NCBI RefSeq assembly: GCF_901709675.1
Contig: NC_051088.1
Coordinates: 11,573,693-11,637,692, forward strand
DNA from: Syngnathus acus
Taxonomy: Eukaryota; Chordata; Actinopteri; Syngnathiformes; Syngnathidae
Direction: 5' to 3'
Length of the DNA: 64,000 nt
The notes under the pieces were generated by a model, which was not told the DNA's origin, did no database searches, and saw nothing but the letters and a program-made list of their open reading frames with translations. Of this stretch, positions 10,549-23,555 are shown piece after piece (within the stretch, counting starts at the first letter, position 1; every line of letters starts with the position of its first letter). A program made the position numbers and the translations under genes.

Positions 10549-13500
10549 TCAGTGCATCTGACTTGGTCTCTGCAGGCCTTTGAAGACTCGCATCTTTCCA
10601 GCGCCCGTCAGGTCAAAGCTGTACTCTGACGTGACGTAAGGCAGCTCTCCCTGGAAACCACCCTGCCCCACAAAGTTGCCCTTGTTAGTGTGTAGTGGTT
10701 GAGAAATCTCATCTAATACCCAATATGTCAAACTTTTTGGCGAGTAGTCTAAGTCAGGCCAGCGTCTAACCTGCGTCGTCAAGATGCAGGAGGGCAACGA
10801 CGTGGCCCCGAGAAGGAGACAATTGACCTTGCGCAGAACGGCAGGATTTACAGGCGTCAGTACAAAGTAGAGTCCTCGCGCCATGTCAATCCCTCGCAGC
10901 ACGCCTGCGAGATGAAAAACGAATAGCTTCGAAGACAAGAAGTATCAAGAGAGCGCAGACCTTTATTCTGCACACCCCAAAACAATAATAAAATTGTAAC
11001 CACACAGTACAGACTATTTTACACTTAAAACACAACAAATGAAAAGATTATTTCGTACCCAGGCCCACACAGGGGCAGATGGGAGCTCGGGACAGCAAAA
11101 CCGGACCTCCTTTGCTGGTCACCTTCTCTGCCAGGCAACAGAGTCCCACCAGGCTGGAGTTGGCGGCATAGAACATGTCACTGGGAGCCACGTCGAAATG
11201 GACCACACCCAAAGCCACATCTGTGTGGGGCACCTGCAGGGGCACAATAACGTCTATTATTTTATTATGTGCTTTGGAAGTGCAGTCCACATATTAACAT
11301 GTCACTTTTTCATGAAAGATGAAAAGTTGAAGTGATGAAGCCAAAATCGTTCTCCCCGAATTGCTATTTGACGCTTTAATCATATCTCTTTTAAAAATGA
11401 TATTAAGAGGTTCTAATGAGGAACATGCTACGTTTAAAGACTAATTGAATTTTCATTTAAAGTTCATGAAAATGTCAAACAATAGAGAAGCTTGTTTAAA
11501 AAAAAAAAAAAAAAAAGTGCACCTGGTAGGGCGTGAGAGAGTGAAGAGGTCGAACAGGTCCCGGATCAGCCGACTGCAGCTGACTAAGATAGGCCAGCAC
11601 TGACAGCTCTCGCAGCTCATTGCTGCGTTGGTGTTTCCTGTCCGACACAACAAATGTGCACGTGAGCCGCTGATGTCACACCATAACGCCAGTGAAATCG
11701 CAACGCTGAAAGACGGGCGCTTACGTCGTCGTCCCTTGACAGCCGCCGCGTTCGAAGTCGGAATAAATAGTCATGTGAACGTAGGTGAGGGGTGGGCTTT
11801 GTGTGTTCTCGGTGAACTCGTCCAGCGCAGTTTGAGCGGGTGGGTGCGTTTGGAAGCCGTGGGCCGTCCTAAGAAACTCGGGGGTGAGGGCGGGGCATTG
11901 AGCGGTGCTGTCGGCGTGAGCCAGTTGGATGACATGTGAGACCGGGAAGAAGCGGAGCATGTCTACTAGCAGCTGCAGTCCAAAACCTAGAGATTGCACC
12001 CGCTATTAACTTTAAGTGGATTAGGGGGGGAAGGAGGACAAAAACGTTTTCACTGACCTTTAACCCAGCCCATGGTATTGATGACAATGGGTGTCTCCCT
12101 GCTTGAAGAGCGTCTGTGCCACAAGGACTTGAGGCTTTCCAGGTAGCGGCTTAAGTCAGACTGGCAAGACGACTCGCCGTAGTAGACCATGTGGTCTGGG
12201 TCGCGCTGATGTGTGAAGGGGGGGCCTGAGATTTGATCATGCAAAGATTACAACAATTAAGTGCCTGCATGACATCTGAACCTATTCAATGATTTATAAT
12301 AACAAATGAACACAGTACAAGCGGGTTCAAATTTGATACGGTGGAACCTCTAAAGTCAAACACAATCTAGAAAGCAGCACGGACGAGATGAAACGTACCC
12401 AGCAGAGGTTCTCTGACAGTCAACAAAGACAAGCAGCTAGCCGGGGTGAACTCCGTTTGACCGAGGTCCGCTTCCAAATAGTCCACACTAGTTGTACTAC
12501 ACACACAGAGACACAATTGATCTTGCAATATCATTCGAGCATCCACGAATGATGAACAGGACACTTACTGATTTAGTAGCGTATTGATCACCATGCGGAT
12601 GTACGTGGACTTGCCGACATTTTTGGCTCCGTAAACGAGGACGACTGCACAACCGTCCATGTCCCCTGTGAGAGACAAACACAGACAAGACTTAAAGGTG
12701 ATCTTAGACCACCACCAAGGCTGAACAATAATGCCAGACAGCCTTAAACAAATATTATTGAACAGACAACCTTTATAATCAATTATTTCACCCTATTTTT
12801 GAACATTCCTTTTGCCCATGAACAAACACGCAAATGCTCAAACCTCTGCAGGCACTGACCACCGCATCCAGGGATGCCCGGCAGCTGGGCGACACCTTCA
12901 GGCCCTCGATACTGCCGACCAGAGGAATCATCCCTAGACCATTAAGGGGCGTGTCTGGTACGGCAGACAGCAGTTCCCCCTGTAAGCATAGGTTGGAGAG
13001 GAGCTTACACTCTACACGCACAACTAAATATGTTCTAAGCACATTTTAGTTGATACAATAAACATTTTTGCAGCTTAGCATTTGCAAATGCGTCTAGTCA
13101 CCTATTTTGTTGGGAGGTCTTATCATCTGTTTTTGCTACAAAGCGGGGCTCAGTCCCGATGCTTTGCAAATCGGGGCGCTCCCTTTTAAGGCAAAAACTG
13201 TGCTGTGTTTTCTGTCTCCACTCAAATGCTCTTGTTTTGATCGTGTTCCCCCTCCACCCTGCTGACGGCTTCAACTCCAAAAGGAAATGCTGACACGGGG
13301 GTGTCATCTTACCATAGTGGGGTCAAACAGGGTACTGAGATTGCTGAAGCTCGATAGGAAGCGTGTCAGCGGAATCTCCATGGGCTCCAGCAGGATTATT
13401 GAGGAGTTGCTGACAACCTTTTTAAGCAGCTTCTTCTGTGACGCTGCAAAAACAGGTGATAGAAAAATATAAAACACAGCTGTAACGACAGTCAGCAGCA

Positions 13501-14247
13501 CTCATCGAGTGTAAATGCCCCTCGCGAGGTTGATTTACCTGCTGGAAGGTAATTGCACAGGATCTCTGCTGCCGCGCTTTTGTAGTCTCTGCTGTCATCG
13601 CAACCCTCCGTGGCTGTGATGGTCAGCGGACAATGTGAGGCGGGAGAGAAGAGCGGATATGACTGCTGACCCTCTTCGATGGTGAAGCCCATCACTTCCA
13701 CGCGCCCGTACAAGCAAGTCAAAAAACACTTCCCGCGGAAACACAGGGTCTGAAAGAAGAATGGACAAGGTTAGAAATAGACTTGATGGTAACATTTCCT
13801 GTAGCGTACCTGTCCTTTTTGCATGACAAGTACTGCATGCTTCCTCTGGTCATCCCTCTCTGCGCACTGATGGAGAGACTTCCCATCCAGTCGACATGGA
13901 TGCTTATCATCTGTGGCACCTTGCGTTTCAAGCCCATTCACTTGGACCGACCGGGAGTACTCCTCCGAGTCCTGAAACTCATCAGAATCCAGGCCCATGT
14001 TGCCATTTGTGAAAGACTTTGTCTTAGAAGCACTTTTCCCAGACACTGGCTTTGGCTTGTTCTTTAGTCTCTTGACAGCTGGCTTCTTCTTCATGGCCTC
14101 CTTATGGTCCTTGATCACCCCAACCATGACAGGAGTGGAGTTGAGGTTAGAGGAACTAATGGGAGGCCTGCACCGTTTACCCCTCACATCCTTCCACTTC
14201 TGAGATGTGGCGCTGCTCTTTGAATTTGTAACTTTCTTCGCCTTCAT
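10549..14247 (-). CDS. nol9: NOL9, polynucleotide 5'-hydroxyl-kinase (nucleolar, rRNA processing)
   Basis: Twelve coding exons on the minus strand close into 692 codons: 14247-13810, 13749-13539, 13443-13313, 12979-12844, 12665-12569, 12496-12399, 12225-12058, 11986-11725, 11637-11523, 11233-11059, 10904-10771 and 10662-10549. The start is the ATG of MKAKKVTNSK; upstream in-frame sequence has no ATG. The N terminus is lysine-rich, fitting a nucleolar protein. A small beta-rich domain follows (CLYGRVEVMGF). The kinase P-loop is GAKNVGKST (residues 318-326), followed by DYLEADLGQTEFTP (about 343-356), PPFTHQRDP and INTMGWVKG. The C-terminal part has ELRELSVLAYLSQLQ, DVAPSDMFYAANSSLVGLC and NCLLLGATSLP. 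In vertebrates NOL9 phosphorylates RNA 5'-hydroxyl ends during ITS2 removal from pre-rRNA, with LAS1L, for 60S subunit formation. Human NOL9 is 702 aa, so the length agrees. It faces ZBTB48 head to head. Confidence 0.95.
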
Positions 14248-15817
14248 TATGCCAATGTTAGGTGGCTGGTGGATAAGCACTAACAAATCAAGAATGATAT
14301 TCTTTCGTCATAGAATGCAACCGGAAAAAAAAAAGAATATCACAGTTTTGCGTTTTTATAACAAAGATAAAAGATCAATTTACCTTCAAACAGGAACCAT
14401 CGGCCAAGAGAAATGAGCGGGGCTAGCTAGCGACACCTCGCTAACTTTGCATGGTCGTCTGTTCTTCGTCTGACATAAAGGCAAACTGCAACTACGCCAA
14501 TAAGAAAACTCACGGATTTTGAGGTTGCTCGGAACTCCTCGGCGACCACTTAACCACTTTAAATGGTTGATTACGAATCGTCTGGTCCCAAAGTTGTGGT
14601 TAGCCAGCTAGCTAACATGTGTACCAGGGAGCCACACACTTGAATGTAGATGGCCAACAATGATTTCCCCGTGATACTTGCCTAATTTGTATCGTGGTAG
14701 GAATACACAGAAACTCAATTCAGATACAAGTCCTCACTTTATATATATATATACACATAAAAAAAAAGAAGCTTTTTTTTGGTTACAATCTAAATACTGA
14801 TGTGGTATATTAACCCCGACCATTTTATTCCGGAGGTCTCGTACTACGTCACGTCCGCTTTGTTTAAGGGGCCTACAAGACGCAAAACAAGGTAAATGGA
14901 GCTAGTTTGGCACTTTTACTCGAAAAATACCATGCACTGTCTACGCAACTTCAACGGGAAATGAATTTTGGTGAACATTTTACAGATCGACGTTAGTTTC
15001 ATCATTCTTGTGGTAAGTCTTGAAATGCCACCGCAGCGTACCAGCCAAGCTAAGGGAGCGTCTAGAAAAATGATGCTAGGACGTAAACGTCGACATGCTA
15101 AGAATTTGCACTACATTGTTCATCTCTATTTAAAGTTAATGTACTACTTATTTTCACCGTAAATATTGCAATTGTTAGTTATATAGGTTTATTTATATTT
15201 TGTAGTCCTACTTGTAGACAACCGTAGCGTACCCCACTGGGCATCCTCCAATCGTTTTTGAAACTGTAAATGTATTGGGGCAGTGTAGCTCAAAGTATGG
15301 CCAGCGTTGTTTTGCTCCACTGAGCATCTACATTATTAACACTCCTGTAATATTTATTATATTCGCTTGGATGCCCCCCCCCCCCCAAAAAAGTCAATGT
15401 TTATTCGTTTTTATATTAATTTGACTTGGCAAAATAATTGGTTAATTGATTTATTATAACGTCTAACAATTTGAGAAATCGGTGAAATTGTTTCGCAAAT
15501 ATTTATAAATAATACAGTGAAACTGAACATGAATTTTATATTTTATTGTAACTATTTTGCATATTTTCCTTACAGGATAACCTTTATTTAAATGGCATCT
15601 ACGAATATGATATACAGTTTGCGCCAAAACAGCTTCGCTCAAATGAAACTGTACAAACAGTAATGACATTTATATATCTATATATCTATATATATATATA
15701 TTAACACCGGCGCTGTATCAACTCACTCGCTCAACTACTACAGATATTTATGCGCTATAGAAAATTGATGCATGGATTTGAAGATTTCAAAAATATCTCG
15801 CGTTGTTTTTGTTCCAG
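14248..15817. promoter_or_regulatory. Head-to-head NOL9/ZBTB48 promoter region
   Basis: The start codons are 1.6 kb apart and divergent. The NOL9 side (14400-14650) is moderately CpG-rich. A CRE-like TACGTCACGTCCG lies at about 14844-14856. Just downstream, ACAAG|GTAAAT (donor after 14891) could end an untranslated ZBTB48 first exon, joining the acceptor TTGTTCCAG at 15817 ahead of the ZBTB48 ATG. The rest (14900-15780) is AT-rich intron-like sequence with a poly-C run (15374-15387) and a TA-rich run (about 15670-15702). Transcription starts are inferred, not seen. Confidence 0.5.
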
Positions 15818-15822
15818 TGGAA

Positions 15823-18800
15823 ATGCGTGTCGCTGACCATGCACAGCGTGTCCTGTCTACCTTGAATCAGCAGAGGGCAGCAGGGAGCTTCTGTGATGCC
15901 TTGCTGAAAGTGACCGATGGGGTGGTCTACACTGCCCATCGTAGTGTCCTGGCCTGCTTTAGTCAAGTCTTTCAGGCGGCCAATATGGCCACTGCCTCGC
16001 CCAGCGTGGAGTTCCACCTCCATGAGTGCTCCAGCGAAGGCCTCGAGCTGCTGCTGGACTTCGTCTACACAGGGGAACTCAAGCTGGATCCGGGTGTCCT
16101 GGACAATGTGCAGAGTGCAGCCTCCAGTTTGTGTATCCCTGAAGCGCTTGCAATGTGTCAGCGCTTTAGGGACAAGCCAGTTGACGGCGTCTCTCTTGTC
16201 AAGCGAGGGCGAGGCAGACCGAGAAAGACAAAATCTGAGGACTTCTCCGTCTCTGGTGAAGACACAAACAAACTGACAGCGACTAAAGAGGAATCTGTCC
16301 TAGAGGGGGTCGGAAATGACTTGAAGCCCTCCGTCACCGCTGCGACTACCCGCTCGGGCCGTGTGGTCAAAGAGCCCAGACGGATGATCTCTGAAGAAGA
16401 TGCCTCCTGTGATCTCCTGGCCAGCGAGGAAGCTCTGCCTCCGTTTTCAGAGCGTGCTGATGAGCAGGGTCAGAACACTGAGCAGCAAATAGATCAAACT
16501 CAGGTAAAAAATAAACATACTTTTTTTTGGATGACCTCAATATCAAATACACGAAGAATCAGTCTTTCTTCCCCCCCTTGCAGATTAGCGACCCGCCGAG
16601 CCACATGAACGATTCAATGGCAGTTGAGGACGAAAGCGTCCGTTTTGACTGGACTGTCCACGACTCTGATGAAGAATACGTACCCATCAACAAGTCCAGT
16701 CCCACTGTGGCATCTGCATCAAGAAATCGACAACGCCGCCCCAGTTTGCGCAAGAGCGGCGAGGATGAGACGGCGGACGGAGGAGAATCCGAGAACTCCG
16801 TGCACTGTCCTATCTGTCACAAAGTCTTCAAGAGCAAATATTACCTCAAAGTGCACAACAGGTAGGTGCCCAAATTCTCATGTCTGCATTGGAACGAATT
16901 CTGGTTTAATGCTGTTTTATGCCCTGAAGACGTCATACTGGCGAGAAACCGTTTGGTTGCCACAATTGCGGGAAGCACTACTTCAGAAAAGAGAATCTTT
17001 TAATTCATGAGCTCAGGCACTGTGCCGCAACACAGGTGAGGTCAACATCTTTTTGTTGATTGTTTTTGTCCTATCGTGGGTCAAAAAGCGTTTGTAAATC
17101 TCTATATCAAATTAATTGAATTTATTTACCTATAAAAAGCAATGAAACATATATTTGCATTCAAAAGTGTGCAGTGTATTTTTCTGTGTTGAACTGGAGA
17201 ACCGTATGACGTTTTTGCCACTCACTCCAGACATTCACGTGTCAGACGTGTTCGACGTCATTCAAAGGAAAAGAGGAGCTGCGTGCACACATGGTCTCCC
17301 ATGCTGAACAGATGCCCTACAAGGTAGCGCCTACGTCAGCGTGCCTTGAAATGAATGCTCATTTTTGACGTCTTGTCGCTTTTTTTCCTCAGTGTACACA
17401 GTGTGCTGAACAATTCATGTATAAGAAACACTTGACGTGTCACATGATGAAGGTCCACGGCCACCCCAAACCACATGCTGTAAATTGGTCTATAATTTCT
17501 AGATTTGTCATAATTGCATTCAAATGAAAAGCCTAAAAAAAAAAGGTTTCTCTGTCAGTGCCCACAGTGCCCGAAAACCTTCTGGACTCGCTACGAGCTG
17601 CGAGTCCACGAAGCCGCTAAGCACCGTGGGGAAAAGCCGTTTGTGTGTGAGGAGTGTGGGCACCGAGCATCCAGTCGCAACGGCCTGCAGATGCACATCA
17701 AGGCTATCCACAGGTCGGACCTCACTTTTTTCTTTTCAAATAGTTTGGTGGATTGTTCCGACATTCCCCCGTTAGTATACATATTCGTGTACATATAATA
17801 CGTATACATATTTGACCGCACACGACATCTAATTTGTTTTACGACTATAGCAAAAACTATTTTCCCCATCTACAAACCCCAATTCCAATGAAATTGTGAC
17901 ATTTCTGTAAAACGGAAAAAAAACAGAAGACAAATCATTGTATTCTGCATTTATCCACATTTTACTCAGCACCCCGGCCGACTTCATCAAAATCAGAGTT
18001 TGAGTATTTCCGTTCGGATGACGAGCCAGTATATTCTCATCATTCCCATGAGATCAGTTACCTGATCCACTTTCTTTTTCCTAGAAATGAGCGGCCCTTC
18101 CTTTGTAGCATCTGCGGCCATGCCTTTTCCCAGAAAAACAACCTAAACATGCACCTTCGCGTGCATAGCGGCGAAAGACCATACCAGTGTCACCTGTGTG
18201 GCAAAACATTCCGCACGCAAGGTAACAGCTGTCCGAGTGACGCGATTGTTGGTTGTGCGCCAAATTGATCCCGCTCTGCTCGGACGGCAGCCAGCCTGGA
18301 AAAACACCACCGCACGCACACGGGCGAGCGGCCCTTCCCCTGCGACGTGTGCGAGCAGCGCTTCACCGAGAAGGGCGCCCTCCTTCGCCACAAGGCCAGC
18401 AAGCATGAGGAGGGACGCCCCCACTGTTGCCACATCTGTAGCAAGACCTTTAAAGGTTAGAACACCGCCGGTGTGCCAGTGGCCCGAACGAACAATGAGC
18501 AAATTTGACCACCTCTGGTTTTCTTCGCTAGCCAAAGAACAACTGCGCGTGCATCTGGGTCGCCATAAGGGTATGAGGAAGTTCGAGTGTGGCGACTGCG
18601 GCTACAAGTTCACCCGACAGGTATGAGACAGCATGTAGCTATGGGCAGGGCCTTCCACATTTCAGTCGTAAAGCACATCGTCCAAAAGTAATGGGACAGT
18701 TGGCTGATTGATTAGCTGTTCCATGGCTAGGTGGGCATTCGTGGCTGCGGCCAGTCAACCAGTTCCTATCTGTGATAAAAGAATCACAATGAATTCTGAA

Positions 18801-19075
18801 GTGTTTGGGGCAATATTATCTGAGTTGTAGCTGAAATTCGTTTTCGGTCTCAGGCACACCTGCGTCGACACGTTCAGATCCACAAGCGGACTGAGAACTA
18901 CAACCCGCGACAAAGGAAGCTGAGGAACGTGGTCGTGGATGAGCAGGACGAAGGTGCGGGTGACTTTGAAGCCACCAAACCCGAAGATCCTTTGTCAGTC
19001 ACTCCGGAAGCGGTTGGCTCCACAGCTGCTGGCGGCACAGAGTCCACTTGTGTGGTCGCTGCGGTGATTGAATAG
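15823..19075 (+). CDS. zbtb48: ZBTB48/TZAP, telomere zinc finger-associated protein
   Basis: Ten coding exons close into 670 codons: 15823-16503, 16584-16861, 16930-17035, 17231-17323, 17393-17479, 17559-17713, 18085-18221, 18291-18455, 18532-18620 and 18854-19075 (TAG). The chosen ATG follows an acceptor at 15817. An N-terminal BTB domain (about residues 1-115; [35 protein letters not shown]) is followed by an AT-hook-like KRGRGRPRK and an acidic linker. Eleven C2H2 fingers follow (about 300-620), from CPICHKVF through [17 protein letters not shown] to [17 protein letters not shown]. After finger 11 comes [11 protein letters not shown], which is conserved in human ZBTB48. Family knowledge: the last fingers bind double-stranded TTAGGG and the protein triggers telomere trimming; it also acts as a transcription factor. 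Human is 688 aa. Finger 3 is followed by the atypical linker HAEQMPYK. A possible poly(A) signal is ATTAAA at 19289-19294. Confidence 0.96.
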
Positions 19076-20580
19076 AGAGTTTCAACAGTAAATGATAGAA
19101 AATATTTGAACTCAAAATCAGGACAGGATTCTTCTCATCTACCTGTTCCTTAATACAGCAATCAAGGACAATTGAAAAATAAGGCATTGTGCTGAAAATA
19201 TCCTTACCTGGGAAAAAATAGACTCAATATTTTTTAAATGCATGATTTATTTCGACATTCAAGGTGAATGCATCATGCTACACTTGCTATTAAATATATT
19301 TAAATATAAAACCTCATGCATTTGTTTTCTTTGTAAAAAAAAAAAAGGAAAAAAAAGTTGAGCACAAATTAACAATTAGCAAGAGGCTAACCAACACAAG
19401 AAGCAAAAATCTTTCACTTCCAGCGAAGAAAATCGTAAACATAAGCGATAAATTTACATCGAGGTCAAATAAGAGAAATACATGGGCACGCAAATGTAAC
19501 AAAAAGTTCCATGTTAGGGTTAACTGAGACCCCATTGCACTTCCAGTTGGGACCAGCCGACCGAGGTGCAGTTCCTTAACGGACTTCACATCTCTGACGT
19601 TATGGCAACTAGTTGAGACTAACTCAACCGTGCCTCTGCTGGTTGTGGCCACAGAGTACATGCTATTTTGCCTCATTTGTTTCAAAGGTGCATTCATCAA
19701 TACCACATTATGAGAATGTAATTATCATGCATACACAAACATATTAAATTTGCCATGAACACATTTTTAAAGGCAGGGAAGGTCCATGCACATAAGAAGC
19801 GAACCACTAATAAGCATTACTCAGGCACTGTGACAATTACATCATTTATGCTTCAGGGTAACAAGAGTTTCAGAACGTAAACATTGTGGCATGCTTTATA
19901 AATATAGGTGACAAGCACATACTGTATGCAGCTCAAAATATGATATTCACGACTTACTAAATCATGTTTCTCAATGTTACCTTTAATCTAGCTCAATGAC
20001 TGAGCATCCACAATTGAAATTAGAAGCATCAAAAGTGTTTTGACACACTTTCATGTGAAAAAAAAGTTAATAATAAAAAAAAAAAAGTTTAATTGGGCGG
20101 GTGCTTCCAGCATGCTTCCAGGTAGGGCTGAACGATTTAAATAATCCATGAGTGATTTGTAAATGTGATTTGATTATCCATTCATCATACAGCCTGCACT
20201 GGAGGACATTCACAGCTAAAACAAAACAACTTAAGAGTTGTTGTGATTGTGTTAGCCGAGTGGTTAGATAATGAAATTAAGTATTTCTCTGGTACCGTTG
20301 GCCGCATCACTTCCTTGACTTAAAAATGCAAAAGATCAATTTCAAGTTGAATGGAAGTTTTATATCTTTTTTTAACACTATTACCCTATTTAATCAATCT
20401 GTTTTGCAGCTTCTGAATGATGATCATTCTGCCTTAGTCTTTCTGTATGTACATGACAACAGTTTCAAGCCCGAGAGGCTTGGATCCTCTTTCAAATCCA
20501 TCAGTCACCAAAAGTCAGGTGACACATTCATGTTTCAGCATTGTGATGAAAACTCACAGTCAACGAACAGCGATCCAAAG
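19076..20580. other. Convergent 3' UTR region of ZBTB48 and KLHL21
   Basis: AT-rich sequence between two stop codons facing each other. It contains A-rich runs at about 19337-19360 and 20058-20086. KLHL21 poly(A) candidates on the minus strand are ATTAAA at 20389-20394 and 20088-20093. No third gene is supported. Confidence 0.55.
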
Positions 20581-23555
20581 TCAGTGGGCCGCGTTCACGT
20601 CCTGATTGACATTGTTGTTGAGGTTGTGTACAGCCTGGTGACGCTGGTGCCGGTGCAGGTGGATGGCGTTAGCGTCCGGGGCGCCGACAGGCTCAAAGGC
20701 ATTCGACACCAGAGGCATGAACTGTCGGAATATGCTGACGCTGCCGTGCCAAAAAGTGGGCTGAGGCAGCCGGCCCGCGACGCTCCAGGTGCGAGTGGCC
20801 GGGTCATATGCTTCCACTACGTCCGACAATTCGAACGTGTTGTCGTAACCGCCGGATACAAACAGTTTGCCGCCCAGCGCCGCCACGCTGCCTCCGACGT
20901 GAACCTGAATGGACAAAGATGTACAAGAAACATTTCATCAAGTACCGCTAAAAATATTTTACACAAAGTATCAAAATGACAAGTACCAACATTAGAATTG
21001 CGTTAATCAAAAACGACTTTGAGTTTATTCCTACAGACTTTCATATTGCAAAATTAGTATATACATTTTGATTCAATTAAAATGCATACAAAATGCTAAA
21101 GAAATGAATTTTATTATGAAAGTAATAGTAAAAATAATTTCCAGTGGACACGTTGCTTAACAAGCAAAATATATGAAGAAGTATCCAAACCTGGTTCATA
21201 GGGCTAATCTTATCCCACTGGTTTGTCGGGGGGTTGTAAACATCAACCTCTGCTGAGTCATCCCTACAAGAAATGCACAAGTCATTTTTCTTCTTAAATT
21301 AAGCGTAAATTAAATAGCACACGAGTCAACTCTTGAACCCTTCCCAATTTGTTGAGTTTCAAACTGGTACGCATTGTCATTAGTGACGCAGATTTCTGCC
21401 AACAAGCCAGAAATAAAACCCATGCAGTTACACGAGCTATCTTCTGGAGTTGCTGAAGAAAATACGCCGCCGCCGCCCGTAAGAAGAGTGACTCCAAGTG
21501 ACAATACACTCAGCTCTTGAGATTGACAGTTTCCTCCGCACCTGACAAAGAAGATGAGGCCGTTGAGGGTCACCGTTTTAGGGGTGAACGACCACATCGG
21601 CAGCTGTCCGCAGTTCACCATGGACCAACGTTTGCTGTCCGGCTCGTAGGTCTGGACGGCCATGGTGTCCTCCCCGGCGAGACAGCCGATGGCGTACAGA
21701 CGTCCGTTGCACGTGGTGGTGGAGCAGTTGTCCATGGCATGCAGCATGGGCGGCAAGGCCTCCCAGCAATCCAGCGTGTGGTCGTAGCGCTCGGTGCTGT
21801 CCGACGCCACCACGTACAGCTGACCTTTCAGCACGCACGAGCTGTGGTACTCGCGCGCTTTCAGCATGGGCGACACCTCCGTCCATTCGTTGACGCTGGA
21901 CTTGTAGCGCCACACGCCGTCGTACAGGCGAGAGCCGTCAGAGCCGCCTGCCGGAGGACAAAAGAATGGATGACGTGCGATTCTAAACCCGTACCACCAT
22001 CTTTGGTTCTTCTATTGTGTCCAGTTTAGCGTGGCCTTTGTTGGTTGCTACGTTGGCTTCAAATTCTTCAAGATTTACAATTGTCCCAAAAAAAATCAAT
22101 GTCACTCATGTCTAATTTGCCATGATGCGCCGTTAAATAACTTGCATACTCAATTGTGACGTGCTGTTATTTTAGTGATGCTGCTCAAGTTTCAAGTGTC
22201 CTGCATGAGCATTGCGAAAGCTTTAGATGCCGTCCGTGACGTGTAATCAGCACAACATGTTCTGCTTTAATTAAAGACATTGTAATACGCAAACAATCAG
22301 TGGAATACGTGTCTTGAAATGATTATTGCCTATAGGAATGAAGAGTTGTTTATATTTAAATACATCAGAGATCAATCCGAACCAAATTGTGTTTGATTTC
22401 ACAAGTTGTATAGTACTAGGTTACATAGAGATTGTATTCCTTCAGAACTGTTTGGTTTGCGGCATCTAGTGACATTTCGGAGATAAGCTAAAACTGCTTC
22501 AAGTCAAACATGGTGCACCAACACTTACCGGTGACATACATATCATTCCCGAGGGCAGCTATGCTGTAGCCCCCTCCAAGGTGGTCGGGGAACTCGGCCA
22601 GGTAGCGCCACTGGCCCGTTTGCGGGTTGAAGCAGTCGACGGTCACCAGCTCGTCACAGTCCTGGTCGCAACCCCCCACCACCACCAGGATCTCGGCCAG
22701 TCCGGTGGACGGCCGCGGACGCATGCGGCGGCACGGTCTGTCGTGGCGGTCGTACTCGCTGGACTGGAAGCTACGGGCCTCGTTGACCATGCGGAGGCAG
22801 GTGGGCGAAAGATATACGAGGGGGTCGCTCTCCACATGGGCCAAAAGGAAGAACCTCCTGACAAAAGGGAGTCGGACCTGCTGGAGGAGCTCGGGCCAGT
22901 AGTGAAGTCTCCGTTGGAGGTCGGCCTTCACCCAGCGCACCGCGATCTGATAGACAGTCTCCTCTTTGTCCACGCACAGCTCGTCATCAGACACAAACTC
23001 AAGGAGGCGCTTCCAAGGCAAGCGTGCAAAGTCTGTCCCTTTAGCAAGATCCATTAAGTTTTTGAGAACAAAGCGGCGGGCGCTGGCCGCCAGCTCTCGG
23101 CAGGCGTAGGCCTCCGCAAAGTCTTGGATTTCTAAGCAGTTGGTAACATCCAGACGTTGCTCCAGGAACGCACAGCAGGCTTCTTTGACTGACGGGAACT
23201 GAAACAGATCGGCTGTTTTCAGCAGAAGATCCACGTTGTCCTGTGTGACGGTGACCCGCCCTGTGTAGCAGAAGTCCACCAGCAGTCCCAAAAGCTCGGC
23301 CGAAACCTCGTGTAGAACCACCCGGTCCATGATGCTCTCCCGTAGCGTACCGGCAAACATAGCCCGGAAGTAGGTGCTGGCGGCGGCCAACACCGTGCGG
23401 TGGCAGTGGAACTCGCGGCCCTCCGCGCACAAAGTCACGTCAAAAAACTTGCGCTCTGCCCGGAGCTCGTGAATTCCTCGAAGCAGGTTGAAGGCGTGGG
23501 CCGTGTCAAAAAACGGCAGAGTGGACGCTTGCGTCTGTAAGACGGGATCCTCCAT
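20581..23555 (-). CDS. klhl21: KLHL21, Kelch-like protein 21 (CUL3 adaptor)
   Basis: Four coding exons close into 609 codons: 23555-22529, 21947-21542, 21263-21191 and 20904-20581 (TGA). The large first exon carries the BTB domain (about residues 36-140: [33 protein letters not shown]), the BACK domain (about 145-255) and the first Kelch blade ([19 protein letters not shown]). The later exons complete the propeller, including [46 protein letters not shown] and [20 protein letters not shown]. In vertebrates KLHL21 recruits CUL3 to ubiquitinate Aurora B on anaphase midzone microtubules and is needed for cytokinesis. Human KLHL21 is 597 aa. The C-terminal tail here is rich in His and Asn ([20 protein letters not shown]) and differs from the human tail. 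Its neighbours ZBTB48 and NOL9 are also its neighbours in human. Confidence 0.96.

Noticed and set aside
14248-14286. A 13-residue N-terminal extension of NOL9 ahead of MKAKK
   Set aside because: It opens with TTG, not ATG, on the minus strand, and an acceptor-like sequence lies in the same place.
15772-15822. An upstream ATG in frame with ZBTB48 (MDLKISKISRVV)
   Set aside because: A clear splice acceptor (TTTTGTTCCAG) ends at 15817, between this ATG and the BTB domain, and the human protein has no matching extension. The ATG at 15823 is preferred.
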